Program-made: the position numbers and the translations under genes
Source: Flavobacterium sp. J372
Lineage (GTDB): Bacteria > Bacteroidota > Bacteroidia > Flavobacteriales > Flavobacteriaceae
Direction: 5' to 3'
DNA length: 64,000 nt
NCBI RefSeq assembly: GCF_024699965.1
Contig: NZ_JAJOMZ010000004.1
Coordinates: forward strand, 2,478,001-2,542,000
Shown: piece after piece, positions 1-8,899 of the stretch
Position numbering within the stretch: the first letter of the stretch is position 1
How the letters are laid out: each line of letters opens with the position of its first letter
The notes under the pieces: generated by a model
Databases searched by the model: none
Told to the model about the DNA's origin: nothing
Seen by the model: the letters and a program-made list of their open reading frames with translations, nothing else

Positions 1-277
1 CTGTAAAGGCTGTTTCCATGCTGTCGGTATTATTGGTAACCATTACATGCAGGTTCAGCTCTTTACAGCGTTTCTCTGTAAGCGGTGTACATATAAGCCC
101 CTTACCATGTGTTGCCATAAAATTGATCATCTCCGGTGTAACCTTATCGGCAGCAGCCAGAAAATCGCCTTCATTTTCACGGTCTTCGTCATCCACCACA
201 ATTATTATTTTGCCCTGGCGGATGTCTTCAATGGCTTCTTCTATTGTGTTGAGTTGTATGCGTTGTTCGGTAAGCAT
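1..277 (-). CDS. ribB: 3,4-dihydroxy-2-butanone 4-phosphate synthase (RibB domain), N-terminal part, runs off the window
   Basis: Only the first 92 codons are present; the 3' end lies beyond base 1. The reverse-strand translation begins [19 protein letters not shown] and continues with the RibB signature [13 protein letters not shown], whose acidic residues bind the metal and ribulose 5-phosphate, followed by an [13 protein letters not shown] segment. RibB converts ribulose 5-phosphate to the four-carbon precursor of riboflavin. The ATG is at 277, three bases after the stop of the upstream permease gene, so it is probably the last visible member of the minus-strand cluster starting at ftsK or tpx. 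Whether a GTP cyclohydrolase II domain follows (RibBA fusion) cannot be seen. Confidence 0.93.
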   Translation of the reverse strand, partial: MLTEQRIQLNTIEEAIEDIRQGKIIIVVDDEDRENEGDFLAAADKVTPEMINFMATHGKGLICTPLTEKRCKELNLHVMVTNNTDSMETAFT

Positions 278-279
278 TG

Positions 280-2276
280 TTATTTGAATTGCGGGATGGC
301 CTTTTTCAGCGCTGCCCTGTCAGTAAAAAATAATATAAGATAAAACGGAAAACCTAAAACCAATGTCGGTATCAATCCTAATCCAATATTACGGTTTAGT
401 ATCCGGCCAACATCACGAAGGATTTCTTTAGATTTAAATAAAAACAGATAGAATAATATCGTATTCAAAATGCCTAATATCATAAGCCACAGATTGGTCT
501 TTTCAGCTTGTGCAGCCGTTAAAGCAAAAACAATCGATACAATTAAGGTTACCAATGCACCTCCTGAAAGATATTTGTAGTCATTTGCCAGCTGCTCCAT
601 TTTAAGGAACTGTGTATTATGCAGTTCTCCACGCTCCAACAATGCAGCCTGTGTAATACCTCTCAATTCCAATACCTTAAGTGCCCTGTTGCGGTAATCG
701 CGCGAATAACCAAACCGCCGTGCATTCTTTACTATATCAACAAGTTGTTCTTCATCCCGGGCCATCATTTCATCCCAGTCTTCACCCTGGCCAACGGCTA
801 CCGTTTCCATCTTAACCATTTCTGGAGCATCAATGCCCCGCTTGCCAAAAAGCTTTTTAAAAGGCAGTATTAGCCAGTCAAAGTTAACAGTTACGTTCAT
901 GTCGTTTGTGGCTCTATACGTAAGGAAAACGGCCAATGGCGAAAGTATGAATGACGACATCCAGGCTCCCATAAATGGCGGAATCCCGTTTTCTGATGCA
1001 GCCTTACGCCCAAAGGTGTTTACAAAGTGGAATACAATAAATATTACCACAGCAAAACTATCGGTAGGCCTATACCACCTTTACGGATGATTGCACCCAG
1101 CGGCGCGCCTATAAAAAACATTAGTATACAGGCAAATGCTATTACAAACTTATCGTAAAGCGCGAGCCAGTGCCCGTTGATGTTCTTTACTTTTGCGAGC
1201 AATGTATTCTTACCTGCCTCGACAGAAAAATCTGCACTGCTCAGGTTGCTTGAAGCTATTTCCAAAACACGCTTCTTATCTGCATCCATTGAAAAATATT
1301 TCAAAACATCTTTAGGAAATTTTATAACTTCCTTTTTAGGAATTGGCGCTCCTTTCGGCGCTGTCGGCTTAATTAAGATATTATTCAGCCTGCCTGATGT
1401 ATTATCGGCAATTGTTTGTGCATCCTTTACATAATTGGTTTCAAGAGAGTCAATTGTATAGTTAAGCTCACTAACATTAAGCATTGTATTTGTATTTACA
1501 ATCCTCGTATCTCCTTCGCTTTCAGGATTGTTTAGCACTGAAAGGTCAATATTCATAATCTGTTTTGAGAATGTGCTTTTTGCAAATGGCTGGCGTTCGC
1601 GCTGGGCAGGGTCGCTTTTAACATCTTCGTAATAGTAGCCATCAAAAAGCTCCAGCTGCAAAAGGTTAGATGATTCATTGCTTGTAAGCAAACCTGACTT
1701 TGAGCGTATCACAGTGCTGTTTTGTTGGCCAGGCGCTCTCTTATGAATGGTAATGCCTTCCAGCTTTTCGCCATTTTCACCGGATTTCTTATCAACTTTA
1801 ATATTGAAATTATCGCCTATTGCATTAAACTGGCCTTCAGCTATTGCCATAGCCGGTTTGCGCTGAAGAATGCTTTTGCGGAGATTCAGGAATTTATATT
1901 CTGCTTTGGGGATAACATTATTGGCGAAAAGGAATGCCACAATACTCAATCCAAATATGAACACAATAAGGCTTCGCATGGCCCTGCTGAGCGATATGCC
2001 TGACGATTTCATTGCAGCAAACTCATAGTTTTCCGCGAAGCTGCCAAACGTCATGATAGATGCCAACAATATTGACAGCGGCAATACAAGCGGAATCATC
2101 TTTGGCGAATAAAAGAGCAAGAACTTGGTTATCAGCCAGATGTCAAGGTCTTTACCTGCAAGCTCGGCGATAAAAAGCCATATGCCCTGAAGTATAAAGA
2201 TGAAAAACAGTATGATAAATACTGTAGCAAATGTCTGTATGAACGATTTGAGGATGTAGCGATCGAGTATTTTCAC
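280..2276 (-). pseudogene. LptF/LptG (YjgP/YjgQ) family permease, apparently split by a one-base frameshift
   Basis: This is the inner-membrane permease of the lipopolysaccharide export ABC transporter. The first frame (2276 to 1044, 410 codons) has the family start MKILDRYILKSF, N-terminal membrane helices and a long periplasmic region, then breaks off at GGIGLPIVLLW-stop. The second frame (from about 1050 to 280, 256 codons) resumes with VIFIVFHFVNTFG, more helices and the extended Bacteroidota C-terminus. In intact relatives these pieces are continuous. One extra base between 1052 and 1053 would give LPIVLAVVIFIVFHF and a protein of about 665 residues, the usual size here. It is either a sequencing error or a real lesion in a gene normally expected to be needed. 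It lies between lolA and ribB. Confidence 0.85.
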
Positions 2277-2283
2277 CGGAAAA

Positions 2284-2925
2284 TCAATCTAATCTATTGA
2301 TGTAATAATTAGGATATTTACTTTCGGTAAAGGTAAAGTGATTTTTTGACAAAGGCTGGTTTGTTTTAAAAGAATTTATAGTGTACGTTGTCTTAGTACC
2401 ATCCTTATCGGTTTGTATAAGGTTATAGATATGCCTGGTTTGCACATCTATACCAATTAACACTTCTTTAACATCGTCTTTTGGGCTGAGCGGATGTAGC
2501 TTAACGTACTGAATTTTTCTTCCCCGAACGTTCTGTAATATATCCCAGGAATATTTGTAGCCTGAATTGAAAAATGAAAACATTTTTGAAGGCGTTAATC
2601 CATCTTTTTGGCTATCATAGGTTGAGATTGAGATTTCTTCGTCTTCGGGTACAATGTTATATACCTTCTTACCGTCAAATATGCGGGTAAAGCCCATGAA
2701 GTTAAGCACATATTTGTTTCCGCTGAGTGAAACATTGCCTTTGCTCTCTCTGTTCAAATTCTCTGATGGATTGCTCATAGAGTATCTAAAGTCCATAACA
2801 ATATTGTTATAGCTTTTTATGCGGGATGATACATCATCAAGCAGCGCTTTGGCCTTTTGCGAATTTTGTGCGTGAAGGGAAATGCTCACGAATAAAATCG
2901 CTAAAACCCTGATAATCCTTTGCAT
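2284..2925 (-). CDS. lolA: LolA-like outer-membrane lipoprotein carrier protein
   Basis: A 213-residue periplasmic protein related to LolA, which ferries lipoproteins from the inner to the outer membrane. The start chosen is the ATG at 2925 (MQRIIRVLAILFVSISLHAQ), which gives a clean signal peptide; an upstream in-frame start at 2964 would lie inside ftsK and put 13 polar residues before it. The mature part has the LolA pattern: an N-terminal helix (KAKALLDDVSSRIKSY), then beta strands including the VMDFRYSM and GNVSLSGNKYVL segments. It starts one base after the ftsK stop codon and is followed by the LptG-type permease, so the two envelope-transport genes probably share a transcript. Confidence 0.85.
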   Translation of the reverse strand: MQRIIRVLAILFVSISLHAQNSQKAKALLDDVSSRIKSYNNIVMDFRYSMSNPSENLNRESKGNVSLSGNKYVLNFMGFTRIFDGKKVYNIVPEDEEISISTYDSQKDGLTPSKMFSFFNSGYKYSWDILQNVRGRKIQYVKLHPLSPKDDVKEVLIGIDVQTRHIYNLIQTDKDGTKTTYTINSFKTNQPLSKNHFTFTESKYPNYYINRLD

Positions 2926-2926
2926 G

Positions 2927-5437
2927 CTAAAAATTGTTTTCTTCGTTCCTGAAAAATTGCTCAAGAGAAGTCAGGTCCTGAATCAGCACGTTACGGGCTT
3001 TGCTGCCTTCAAACGGGCCAACAATACCGGCGGCTTCCAACTGGTCGATAAGGCGGCCTGCGCGGTTATAGCCAAGCTTAAGCTTACGCTGCAGCAATGA
3101 TGCCGAGCCCTGTTGGGCGCTTACGATAACTTCGGCTGCTTCGCGGAACATTGAATCTCTTTCGGAGATATCCATATCAAGATTAATGCCACTTTCCTCT
3201 CCGAAGAATTCCGGAAGCAGATAGGCATCAGGGTAGCCTTTCTGCGAACCGATGAATTCAGTTATCTTTTCAACTTCAGGTGTATCAACAAAAGCGCATT
3301 GCACACGGGTAAGGTCATTGCCCTGGGTGTATAACATATCCCCGCGGCCTATAAGCTGGTCGGCACCCTGGCTGTCTAAGATAGTGCGGGAGTCAATTTT
3401 TGATGTTACGCGGAACGCAATCCTTGCCGGGAAGTTAGCTTTGATAATACCGGTAATCACGTTTACCGATGGCCTTTGGGTTGCAATAATCAAATGGATG
3501 CCAATAGCCCGCGCAAGCTGTGCAAGCCTTGCAATTGGTGTTTCAACTTCTTTACCTGCGGTCATGATTAAGTCAGCAAACTCATCGACAACAAGCACAA
3601 TATACGGCAGGAAACGGTGCCCGTTTTCCGGGTTTAGCCTGCGCTGTTTGAATTTTTCGTTATACTCCTTAATATTACGCACCATGGCATCTTTAAGGAG
3701 GTTGTAACGGTTATCCATCTCTACGCAAAGCGAGTTAAGCGTATTGATAACCTTGGTATTATCGGTAATAATAGCATCTCCCCCATCAGGAAGTTTTGCA
3801 AGGTAATGGCGCTCAATCTTATTGAAAAGCGTAAGTTCCACCTTCTTCGGGTCAACCAACACAAACTTAACCTCAGCGGGGTGCTTTTTATACAATAATG
3901 ATGTAAGTACAGCATTAAGCCCTACCGATTTACCCTGGCCTGTGGCGCCTGCCATAAGCATGTGCGGCATTTTGGCAAGGTCGACAACGAAAGTTTCGTT
4001 TGATATGGTCTTGCCTAAAGCAATAGGCAGTTCCATCTCGGCGGTCTGGAATTTCGGTGAGGCAATTACAGTCTTCATCGAAACCATCGTAGGGTTCTTA
4101 TTCGGCACCTCAATACCTATTGTACCTTTGCCGGGGATTGGCGCTATAATACGTATACCCAGCGCCGAAAGTGACAGCGCAATATCATCTTCAAGGCTCT
4201 TTATTTTCGAAATTCGGATGCCGGCTTCCGGAACGATTTCGTACAAAGTAACCGTTGGCCCAACCGTTGCCTTTATCTGCGCAATGTCTATTTTGTAGTT
4301 ACGAAGCGTCTCAACAATACGGTTCTTGTTCTCTTCAAGCTCTTCCTGGTTGATGGTGATGCCGCCGCTTGAGTAGTCTTTAAGCAGGTCGATAGTTGGC
4401 ATTTGGTAATTAGAAAGTTCAAGCGTTGGGTCAAACTCCCCGAAGTCTTTTACAAGCTTTGCTGCAAGGTTCTCTTCAACCACATCTTCTTCCGGAGATT
4501 TTTCAATTACAAAACTTTCATCATCAGTGGTAATTATTTCCGGTTCATGGTGTACCGCAACCGGCTGCTGCACAACAGGTTTCGGTTGTGTGTCAAGCTG
4601 TATTTCAGAATGGTTACTTATCGTAGGCTTCAGCGCTTCACGGTTTATTTCAAATTGTGAAGGTGTGTGTATCGGTTCAGGTTGTGGCATTGGCTTCAGT
4701 ACAGGCTCGTCAAATTCCTCGTCGTCCTCTTCAGTAAGCGCCGGATCTTCAGCAAAATATTCAGGGTCGGCAGCCATTGCCTGTGCCACCGGTGAAGGAA
4801 CTGCATCAGCCATCGCCTCGCGTTCTTCCCTTTCTCTTTCACGTTCTTCCTGCCTGCGCTCAAAAAATGCTTTAAGGGCATCAGGTGAAATCTTTACTTT
4901 AAATATGAGGTAAATGAACAACGCGAATACAAGCACAAGCGCCGTACCTGTCTTGCCCAGGTAATCCTGCATAAAGAGGTTCATCTCATAACCTATAACA
5001 CCGCCCAATTCAGGCAGGTACTGGTTGAAGAAGCCGAAGGCTATTGATACGATGATGATAAGGAATAAATCCCAGAAAAGTACACGTTTCATTTTCCTGA
5101 GCGGAAGGTCGAGCACCAAATGGGCGCCTGTCAAAAAGAAAAAGCGGATAAGTATGAACGATGCCACCCCAAAGCCCTTATAGAGAAATACATCGGCAAG
5201 CGATGCCCCGAACTTACCCAGCCAGTTGCCTACTTTTTCATCGCGGGAGCTGAAAGAATCCAGCCCGCTCTGGTCAAAATCACCGTGAAGGAAATACGAT
5301 ATGAAAGACAGCAGCATAGCCACTGCAAATAAGAAAAACAATACGCCAAGCAACACCTTATGCTGGCGTGTAAACGCAAATTTCTTTTTAGGCTTTTGGC
5401 CCTCAGCAGGTTTCGCCTCTTTTTTGGTTTTAGCCAT
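2927..5437 (-). CDS. ftsK: DNA translocase FtsK/SpoIIIE
   Basis: An 836-residue septal DNA pump that clears chromosome ends from the division septum and assists dimer resolution. Residues about 25-190 hold four membrane helices. An acidic, proline-rich linker follows (about 200-340, much shorter than in E. coli). The motor has Walker A GATGQGKS near residue 490 and Walker B IVLVVDEFADL near 610. The last 60-70 residues form the winged-helix gamma domain that reads KOPS-type sequences (RKLKLGYNRAGRLIDQLE, GIVGPFEGSKAR). The ATG is at 5437, 37 bases after the upstream gene. It is the second or third gene of the tpx/dgkA/ftsK/lolA/lptG/ribB cluster. Confidence 0.97.
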   Translation of the reverse strand: MAKTKKEAKPAEGQKPKKKFAFTRQHKVLLGVLFFLFAVAMLLSFISYFLHGDFDQSGLDSFSSRDEKVGNWLGKFGASLADVFLYKGFGVASFILIRFFFLTGAHLVLDLPLRKMKRVLFWDLFLIIIVSIAFGFFNQYLPELGGVIGYEMNLFMQDYLGKTGTALVLVFALFIYLIFKVKISPDALKAFFERRQEEREREREEREAMADAVPSPVAQAMAADPEYFAEDPALTEEDDEEFDEPVLKPMPQPEPIHTPSQFEINREALKPTISNHSEIQLDTQPKPVVQQPVAVHHEPEIITTDDESFVIEKSPEEDVVEENLAAKLVKDFGEFDPTLELSNYQMPTIDLLKDYSSGGITINQEELEENKNRIVETLRNYKIDIAQIKATVGPTVTLYEIVPEAGIRISKIKSLEDDIALSLSALGIRIIAPIPGKGTIGIEVPNKNPTMVSMKTVIASPKFQTAEMELPIALGKTISNETFVVDLAKMPHMLMAGATGQGKSVGLNAVLTSLLYKKHPAEVKFVLVDPKKVELTLFNKIERHYLAKLPDGGDAIITDNTKVINTLNSLCVEMDNRYNLLKDAMVRNIKEYNEKFKQRRLNPENGHRFLPYIVLVVDEFADLIMTAGKEVETPIARLAQLARAIGIHLIIATQRPSVNVITGIIKANFPARIAFRVTSKIDSRTILDSQGADQLIGRGDMLYTQGNDLTRVQCAFVDTPEVEKITEFIGSQKGYPDAYLLPEFFGEESGINLDMDISERDSMFREAAEVIVSAQQGSASLLQRKLKLGYNRAGRLIDQLEAAGIVGPFEGSKARNVLIQDLTSLEQFFRNEENNF

Positions 5438-5474
5438 TTATAAAAGATTATCTCTCTGTAAAAATATCAATTTC

Positions 5475-5852
5475 TCAGGGAAACATTGCTAAAATTTTTG
5501 GGGAATATATGATGATGCCCGTAATAAGGGCAGCCAGGGCGGCAAATGTAACCGCCCCCGCCGATATGTCTTTTATAAAGCCGATGCGCTCATGATATTC
5601 CGGGTGGATGAAATCGCAAATTTTCTCAAGAGCGGTATTAACGCCCTCGACACCCAGCACGAGGCCAATGGCAAGCGTTTGCAGCATCCATTCAGTAGCG
5701 GTGATATCAAAGTAAAAGCCGGCAAGTGTAACAGCTATCGCAAGGCAAAACTGTACCATAACGCTGTGCTCTGTAGTTACAAGCTTATACGCCCCGCGAA
5801 AAGCATATACCACGCTTTTCATGCGCCCGGCAACAAACCTCTGGTCTTTCAT
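5475..5852 (-). CDS. Diacylglycerol kinase family protein (DgkA-type)
   Basis: A 125-residue small integral-membrane kinase of the DgkA/undecaprenol kinase family, recycling lipid intermediates by ATP-dependent phosphorylation. Family marks are the N-terminal amphipathic segment ending AFRGAYKLVTTEHSVMVQ, three membrane helices, and the conserved motif GVEGVNTALEKICDFIHPEYHERIG spread over residues about 67-92, where the first Glu and the Asn are catalytic in known members. It ends 37 bases before ftsK and begins one base after the tpx stop codon, which suggests cotranscription. The natural lipid substrate cannot be told from sequence. Confidence 0.92.
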   Translation of the reverse strand: MKDQRFVAGRMKSVVYAFRGAYKLVTTEHSVMVQFCLAIAVTLAGFYFDITATEWMLQTLAIGLVLGVEGVNTALEKICDFIHPEYHERIGFIKDISAGAVTFAALAALITGIIIYSPKILAMFP

Positions 5853-5853
5853 A

Positions 5854-6357
5854 TTATGAATTCAGTGCCGCAAGGGCAGCTTCATAATCAGGTTCATCGG
5901 CAATTTCTGCCACCTGTTGTGTATATTTTACTTTACCATCTGCATCAATAACCACTACAGCACGAGAGTGTAACCCGGCTAATGGGCCATTTTCAATAGT
6001 TAAACCGTATTGTTGGCCGAAAGAGCCATCTTTAAAGTCTGATAGTGATATAACATTATCAAGGCCTTCTGCGCCGCAAAAACGCTTTTGTGCAAAAGGA
6101 AGGTCGCGTGAAATGCACAGTACCTTTGTATTTTCCAGACCTGATGCCTTTTCGTTAAACTTACGTACAGAAGCCGCGCACGTACCGGTATCTACACTCG
6201 GGAAAATATTAAGCACCAGGTTTGACCCTTTAAAATCTGACAAAGATGCCGTTGAAAGGTCGGTAGCTGTAAGTTTAAAATCAGGTGCAGCAGCACCATT
6301 TGCAGGCAATGTGCCGGATGTTTTTATTGCGTTTCCGCCAAGCGTTATATCAGCCAT
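5854..6357 (-). CDS. tpx: Thiol peroxidase (atypical 2-Cys peroxiredoxin)
   Basis: A 167-residue Tpx that reduces hydrogen and alkyl hydroperoxides using thioredoxin. The peroxidatic cysteine is C60 in [15 protein letters not shown] and the resolving cysteine is C94 in KRFCGAEGL, spaced as in E. coli Tpx; the Thr and Arg of the active site are also present. C81 is extra. No signal peptide, so cytoplasmic. A good promoter sits directly upstream (6381-6410), making this the likely first gene of the minus-strand cluster that continues into the diacylglycerol-kinase-like gene and ftsK. Confidence 0.96.
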   Translation of the reverse strand: MADITLGGNAIKTSGTLPANGAAAPDFKLTATDLSTASLSDFKGSNLVLNIFPSVDTGTCAASVRKFNEKASGLENTKVLCISRDLPFAQKRFCGAEGLDNVISLSDFKDGSFGQQYGLTIENGPLAGLHSRAVVVIDADGKVKYTQQVAEIADEPDYEAALAALNS

Positions 6358-6380
6358 TTCTTCAGTGTTTGTATTTCTTA

Positions 6381-6410
6381 CAAAACTATAAAAGAAATCA
6401 TGCCAAACAA
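6381..6410 (-). promoter_or_regulatory. Bacteroidota-type sigma-70 promoter for tpx
   Basis: On the minus strand the -7 box TAGTTTTG (6388 to 6381) matches the TAnnTTTG consensus and lies 19 bases downstream of a TTG -33 element (6410 to 6408). Transcription would start near 6376, about 20 bases before the tpx ATG. Spacing and both elements fit the flavobacterial consensus. No mapped start is available. Confidence 0.65.
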
Positions 6411-6426
6411 TAGCCGATACCTAATT

Positions 6427-7170
6427 TTACAGGTACATGGCAATCATGGCCAGGCTCATTACAATCATAAGCGCATCTTCTATAATAGTTACAGTGCTCA
6501 TAGGCAGGTTGAAGACTGCACCAAGGCAGGCACATTGTATCTTCTTTTTGTTGAGTACGCTCTGCAAAACACCAATAAGGCTTACCGACATTACTACTGC
6601 CGTTACAATATTGGTTGACAATATTTCAAAATCTGCTGCATAGGCAAGCCCCAGGCCTAGCTCAATAAAAGCATAGATATAGCCCCAGGCAGGCAGTTTT
6701 TTCGCTACAACATCATACATGGCATAACTGTTGGCGAAGGCCTTCAGGTCCAGCATTTTGAATAATGAAAACGTAAGGAAGAAACCACTCATAAATATAC
6801 GCATCGCAGCCATAGCATCTATTATTCCATTTGTATATGACCCAATAAGTGATACCACTGTGATGTAACCGAATATTAGCAGGATAGGCTTATAAGTCTG
6901 CATCCAGCTACGCTCAGGCTCCGGCGCTTCGGCAAATACATTTCTTTTCTCTTGATGGTCGTTTGCTTCTGTAAGTTGATATTTAGGATAATCTTTAAGG
7001 GCAGCGTGCAGTGTGGACGTGCTGATATGCTTCTCCATGGTGATATCAGCCTCTCCTTTGTCAAGATGTACATCAACAGCGGTTACGCCCGGCACCTGGT
7101 TAAGAAGGTGCGAAACTTTAGCCACGCAACCGTCACATGTCATCCCTGAAATTTTATAGGTATGTGTCAT
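6427..7170 (-). CDS. HMA domain plus MauE/DoxX-like redox membrane protein
   Basis: A 247-residue fusion. Residues 1-67 are a heavy-metal-associated domain with the GMTCDGC loop (C12 and C15), typical of copper and mercury chaperones. After a charged linker, residues about 92-247 hold four membrane helices of the MauE/DoxX redox class, with a second cysteine pair in KIQCACLGAVFNLP (C213 and C215) near the last helix. This suggests metal capture coupled to thiol chemistry in the inner membrane, but the substrate is not known. It lies 79 bases downstream of an AraC-type regulator that also carries a CxxC, and its upstream region has a promoter and a palindrome, so the pair is probably a metal-response unit. 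Confidence 0.8.
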   Translation of the reverse strand: MTHTYKISGMTCDGCVAKVSHLLNQVPGVTAVDVHLDKGEADITMEKHISTSTLHAALKDYPKYQLTEANDHQEKRNVFAEAPEPERSWMQTYKPILLIFGYITVVSLIGSYTNGIIDAMAAMRIFMSGFFLTFSLFKMLDLKAFANSYAMYDVVAKKLPAWGYIYAFIELGLGLAYAADFEILSTNIVTAVVMSVSLIGVLQSVLNKKKIQCACLGAVFNLPMSTVTIIEDALMIVMSLAMIAMYL

Positions 7171-7189
7171 GATTATAAAGTTTAAATGG

Positions 7190-7238
7190 CAAAGTTACTG
7201 TACAAAACCACAGCAGGGCTTACACAATTTTTGTGCAA
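7190..7238 (-). promoter_or_regulatory. Promoter with upstream palindrome for the HMA-MauE gene
   Basis: The -7 box TAACTTTG reads on the minus strand at 7197-7190, so transcription would start near 7184. An 8-base near-perfect inverted repeat (TTACACAA-ttt-TTGTGCAA, one mismatch) lies at 7220-7238, centred about 45 bases upstream of that start, a classic activator position. No convincing -33 element is visible at the usual spacing, which fits dependence on an activator. The adjacent AraC protein is the obvious candidate binder. This is inference from layout only. Confidence 0.5.
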
Positions 7239-7249
7239 AGCAGTAACAT

Positions 7250-7798
7250 TTACAGGTTGGCGCGTTTTGCCGTTAGCGAAGTTTTGTATTCGCCGGGAGT
7301 GATCCCTGTAAGCTTTTTGAACTGTGCCGAAAGATAAGCGCCGCTGCTGTAACCAAGCCTGGCGGCAACATTAGATACGGAAGAATCTCTATGCCTAAGC
7401 AACTCTTTAGCTTTCTCTATGCGTTGGGCTATGTAGTATTTCTCGATGGTAGCGCCTGTCTCTGCGCTGAATAGGTTGCTTAGATATGTATAGTCATAGC
7501 CAAGTTTTTCTGATAGAAATAGCGACAGATTTACTTTCTTCTCATTCTCATCGTCAACATATTCGCGCACCAGTATCCTAACCTGTTCCAGTAATTGAGC
7601 TTTAGGGTCAGTAATGACTTCAAAACCTATTTTATGAAGTTCAGATTCAAACAGAGGCATAATGTCCGGGGAAATTTCCTCATGCAGAACTACCTCTCCC
7701 ATTTTTACGTCTTTAAAAGGCATTGCAAGCTTCTGCATTATGTTTTCAACAGCCATAATACATCGCGGGCAAACCATATGTTTTATATGAAGTACCAT
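7250..7798 (-). CDS. AraC-family regulator with a metal-binding-like N-terminal domain
   Basis: A 182-residue transcription factor. The start is the ATG at 7798 (MVLHIKHMVCPRC); an in-frame TTG at 7816 is less likely. Residues 1-65 resemble a small HMA-type fold with C10 and C13 in MVCPRC, although the usual GMTCxxC loop is not exact. Residues about 80-180 are the AraC double helix-turn-helix (LSEKLGYDYTYLSNLFS and VAARLGYSSGAYLSAQFKK). It has no sugar-binding cupin. The next gene downstream codes for an HMA-MauE membrane protein, so metal or redox sensing is a reasonable inference; the ligand is unknown. Confidence 0.88.
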   Translation of the reverse strand: MVLHIKHMVCPRCIMAVENIMQKLAMPFKDVKMGEVVLHEEISPDIMPLFESELHKIGFEVITDPKAQLLEQVRILVREYVDDENEKKVNLSLFLSEKLGYDYTYLSNLFSAETGATIEKYYIAQRIEKAKELLRHRDSSVSNVAARLGYSSGAYLSAQFKKLTGITPGEYKTSLTAKRANL

Positions 7799-7802
7799 AA
7801 TG

Positions 7803-7837
7803 CAAAGGTACAGCAAACTTTAAAACCTATAATCAAA
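7803..7837 (-). promoter_or_regulatory. Promoter at the very start of the AraC gene (possible leaderless transcript)
   Basis: The -7 box TACCTTTG reads on the minus strand at 7810-7803, with a TTTG element 23 bases upstream (7837-7834), inside the end of the preceding SRPBCC gene. The expected start point (about 7800-7796) coincides with the ATG at 7798, so the message would have almost no leader. Confidence 0.45.
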
Positions 7838-8263
7838 TGCTCCTTTGCGCAAATTGATTTTATACTCCAGCCAGGCTTTAAGACATGCCAGGAAGTTGGC
7901 CCATCCTTCGGTATTGCCTGCCAGCCATTTTATACCTTCTTCATCATTAGGCATAGTGCCTTCTGTCACAATAACTACGGTGCTGTTTCCTTTGGCCTCA
8001 AGATTCATTTCTACATGCATTTCCCGGCCGGCAATATCCCAATAATAAGACACAAGTTCATCTTTTATAACTTTTCCGACACGTACAGGTGCATCGCCGT
8101 CAAACTCAGGAAAGTGCCATATCAGGTTTGCCCCTTCTTCCATCCTGCCGCTGCCGTGCGATATGAAATAGTTAGACATCTGCTCAGGGTTTACTATAGC
8201 TTCAAAAACCTCGCTTGCAGGTTTAGCTATCTGTATGCTTGTTTTGATTTTAAGTGAATCCAT
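7820..8263 (-). CDS. SRPBCC / AHSA1-type START-fold protein
   Basis: A 147-residue soluble protein of the SRPBCC (Bet v1/START) superfamily, Aha1-C-like subgroup. It begins MDSLKIKTSIQIAKPASEVFEAIVNPEQMSNYF spread over the first 33 residues, the usual first strand and helix, and ends with the long C-terminal helix (GWANFLACLKAWLEYKI) that closes the hydrophobic cavity. Such proteins bind small hydrophobic ligands or act as co-chaperone-like factors; the ligand here is unknown. It precedes the AraC regulator by 21 bases. Confidence 0.85.
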   Translation of the reverse strand: MDSLKIKTSIQIAKPASEVFEAIVNPEQMSNYFISHGSGRMEEGANLIWHFPEFDGDAPVRVGKVIKDELVSYYWDIAGREMHVEMNLEAKGNSTVVIVTEGTMPNDEEGIKWLAGNTEGWANFLACLKAWLEYKINLRKGAFDYRF

Positions 8264-8309
8264 GTTTGGTGTTTTCGTAAATATATGACATTTGGCTTAC
8301 ATTTGGCTT

Positions 8310-8867
8310 ATGCACCACCACTACAAAATATATAAGCCTTATGGCTACCTGAGCCAGTTTACCTATAACCTGAAACGCAACAAAAAGCTGCTGGGTGAAC
8401 TCTATAACTTTCCTGAAGGCACCATGGCTATAGGCCGGCTTGATGAAGACAGCGAAGGGCTGTTGCTCCTGACAACCGACGGGATGATGAGTGAGATTGT
8501 ACGCAGCAAAAAGGTTGAAAAAGAATATTACGTACTGGTTGACGGCATTATCACCCATGAAGAGGCAGTACAGCTTGAACGCGGCGTGGAAATCGGTTTT
8601 AAAGGCACACGCTATGTTACAAAGCCATGCACGGCAAAATTGATTGACAATCCTGAACTGCCTTACCGAAAGGTGCGTGATGAGCGGCATGGCCCTACTT
8701 CATGGATTAGTATTACCGTCACCGAAGGCAAATTCAGGCAGGTGCGAAAAATGACTGCAGCGGTCGGCTTCCCTACGCTTAGGCTGGTAAGGGTAAGAAT
8801 CGGGAACATTCATCTGGGAGGAATGCAGCCAGGTAATGTTATTGAACTTGAAACTGTTTCGGTTTGA
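8310..8867 (+). CDS. rluE: 23S rRNA pseudouridine synthase, RluE-like
   Basis: A 185-residue RsuA-family pseudouridine synthase. The start is the ATG at 8310 (MHHHYKIYKPYGYLSQ); the TTG at 8292 is in frame but unlikely. The catalytic motif GRLDEDSEGLLLLTTDG contains the active-site Asp. PTSWISITVTEGKFRQVRKM and GFPTLRLVRVRIG in the C-terminal half match RluE, which modifies U2457 in E. coli 23S rRNA. There is no S4 domain, consistent with RluE. It is divergent from the SRPBCC gene across a 46-base gap. Confidence 0.9.
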   Translation: MHHHYKIYKPYGYLSQFTYNLKRNKKLLGELYNFPEGTMAIGRLDEDSEGLLLLTTDGMMSEIVRSKKVEKEYYVLVDGIITHEEAVQLERGVEIGFKGTRYVTKPCTAKLIDNPELPYRKVRDERHGPTSWISITVTEGKFRQVRKMTAAVGFPTLRLVRVRIGNIHLGGMQPGNVIELETVSV

Positions 8868-8899
8868 CAAAATTTGTAATTTAGCACAAACACGATACA

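Noticed and set aside
18..343. Two plus-strand frames of 89 and 98 codons
   Set aside because: They lie antisense to ribB, whose protein is clearly recognisable on the minus strand.
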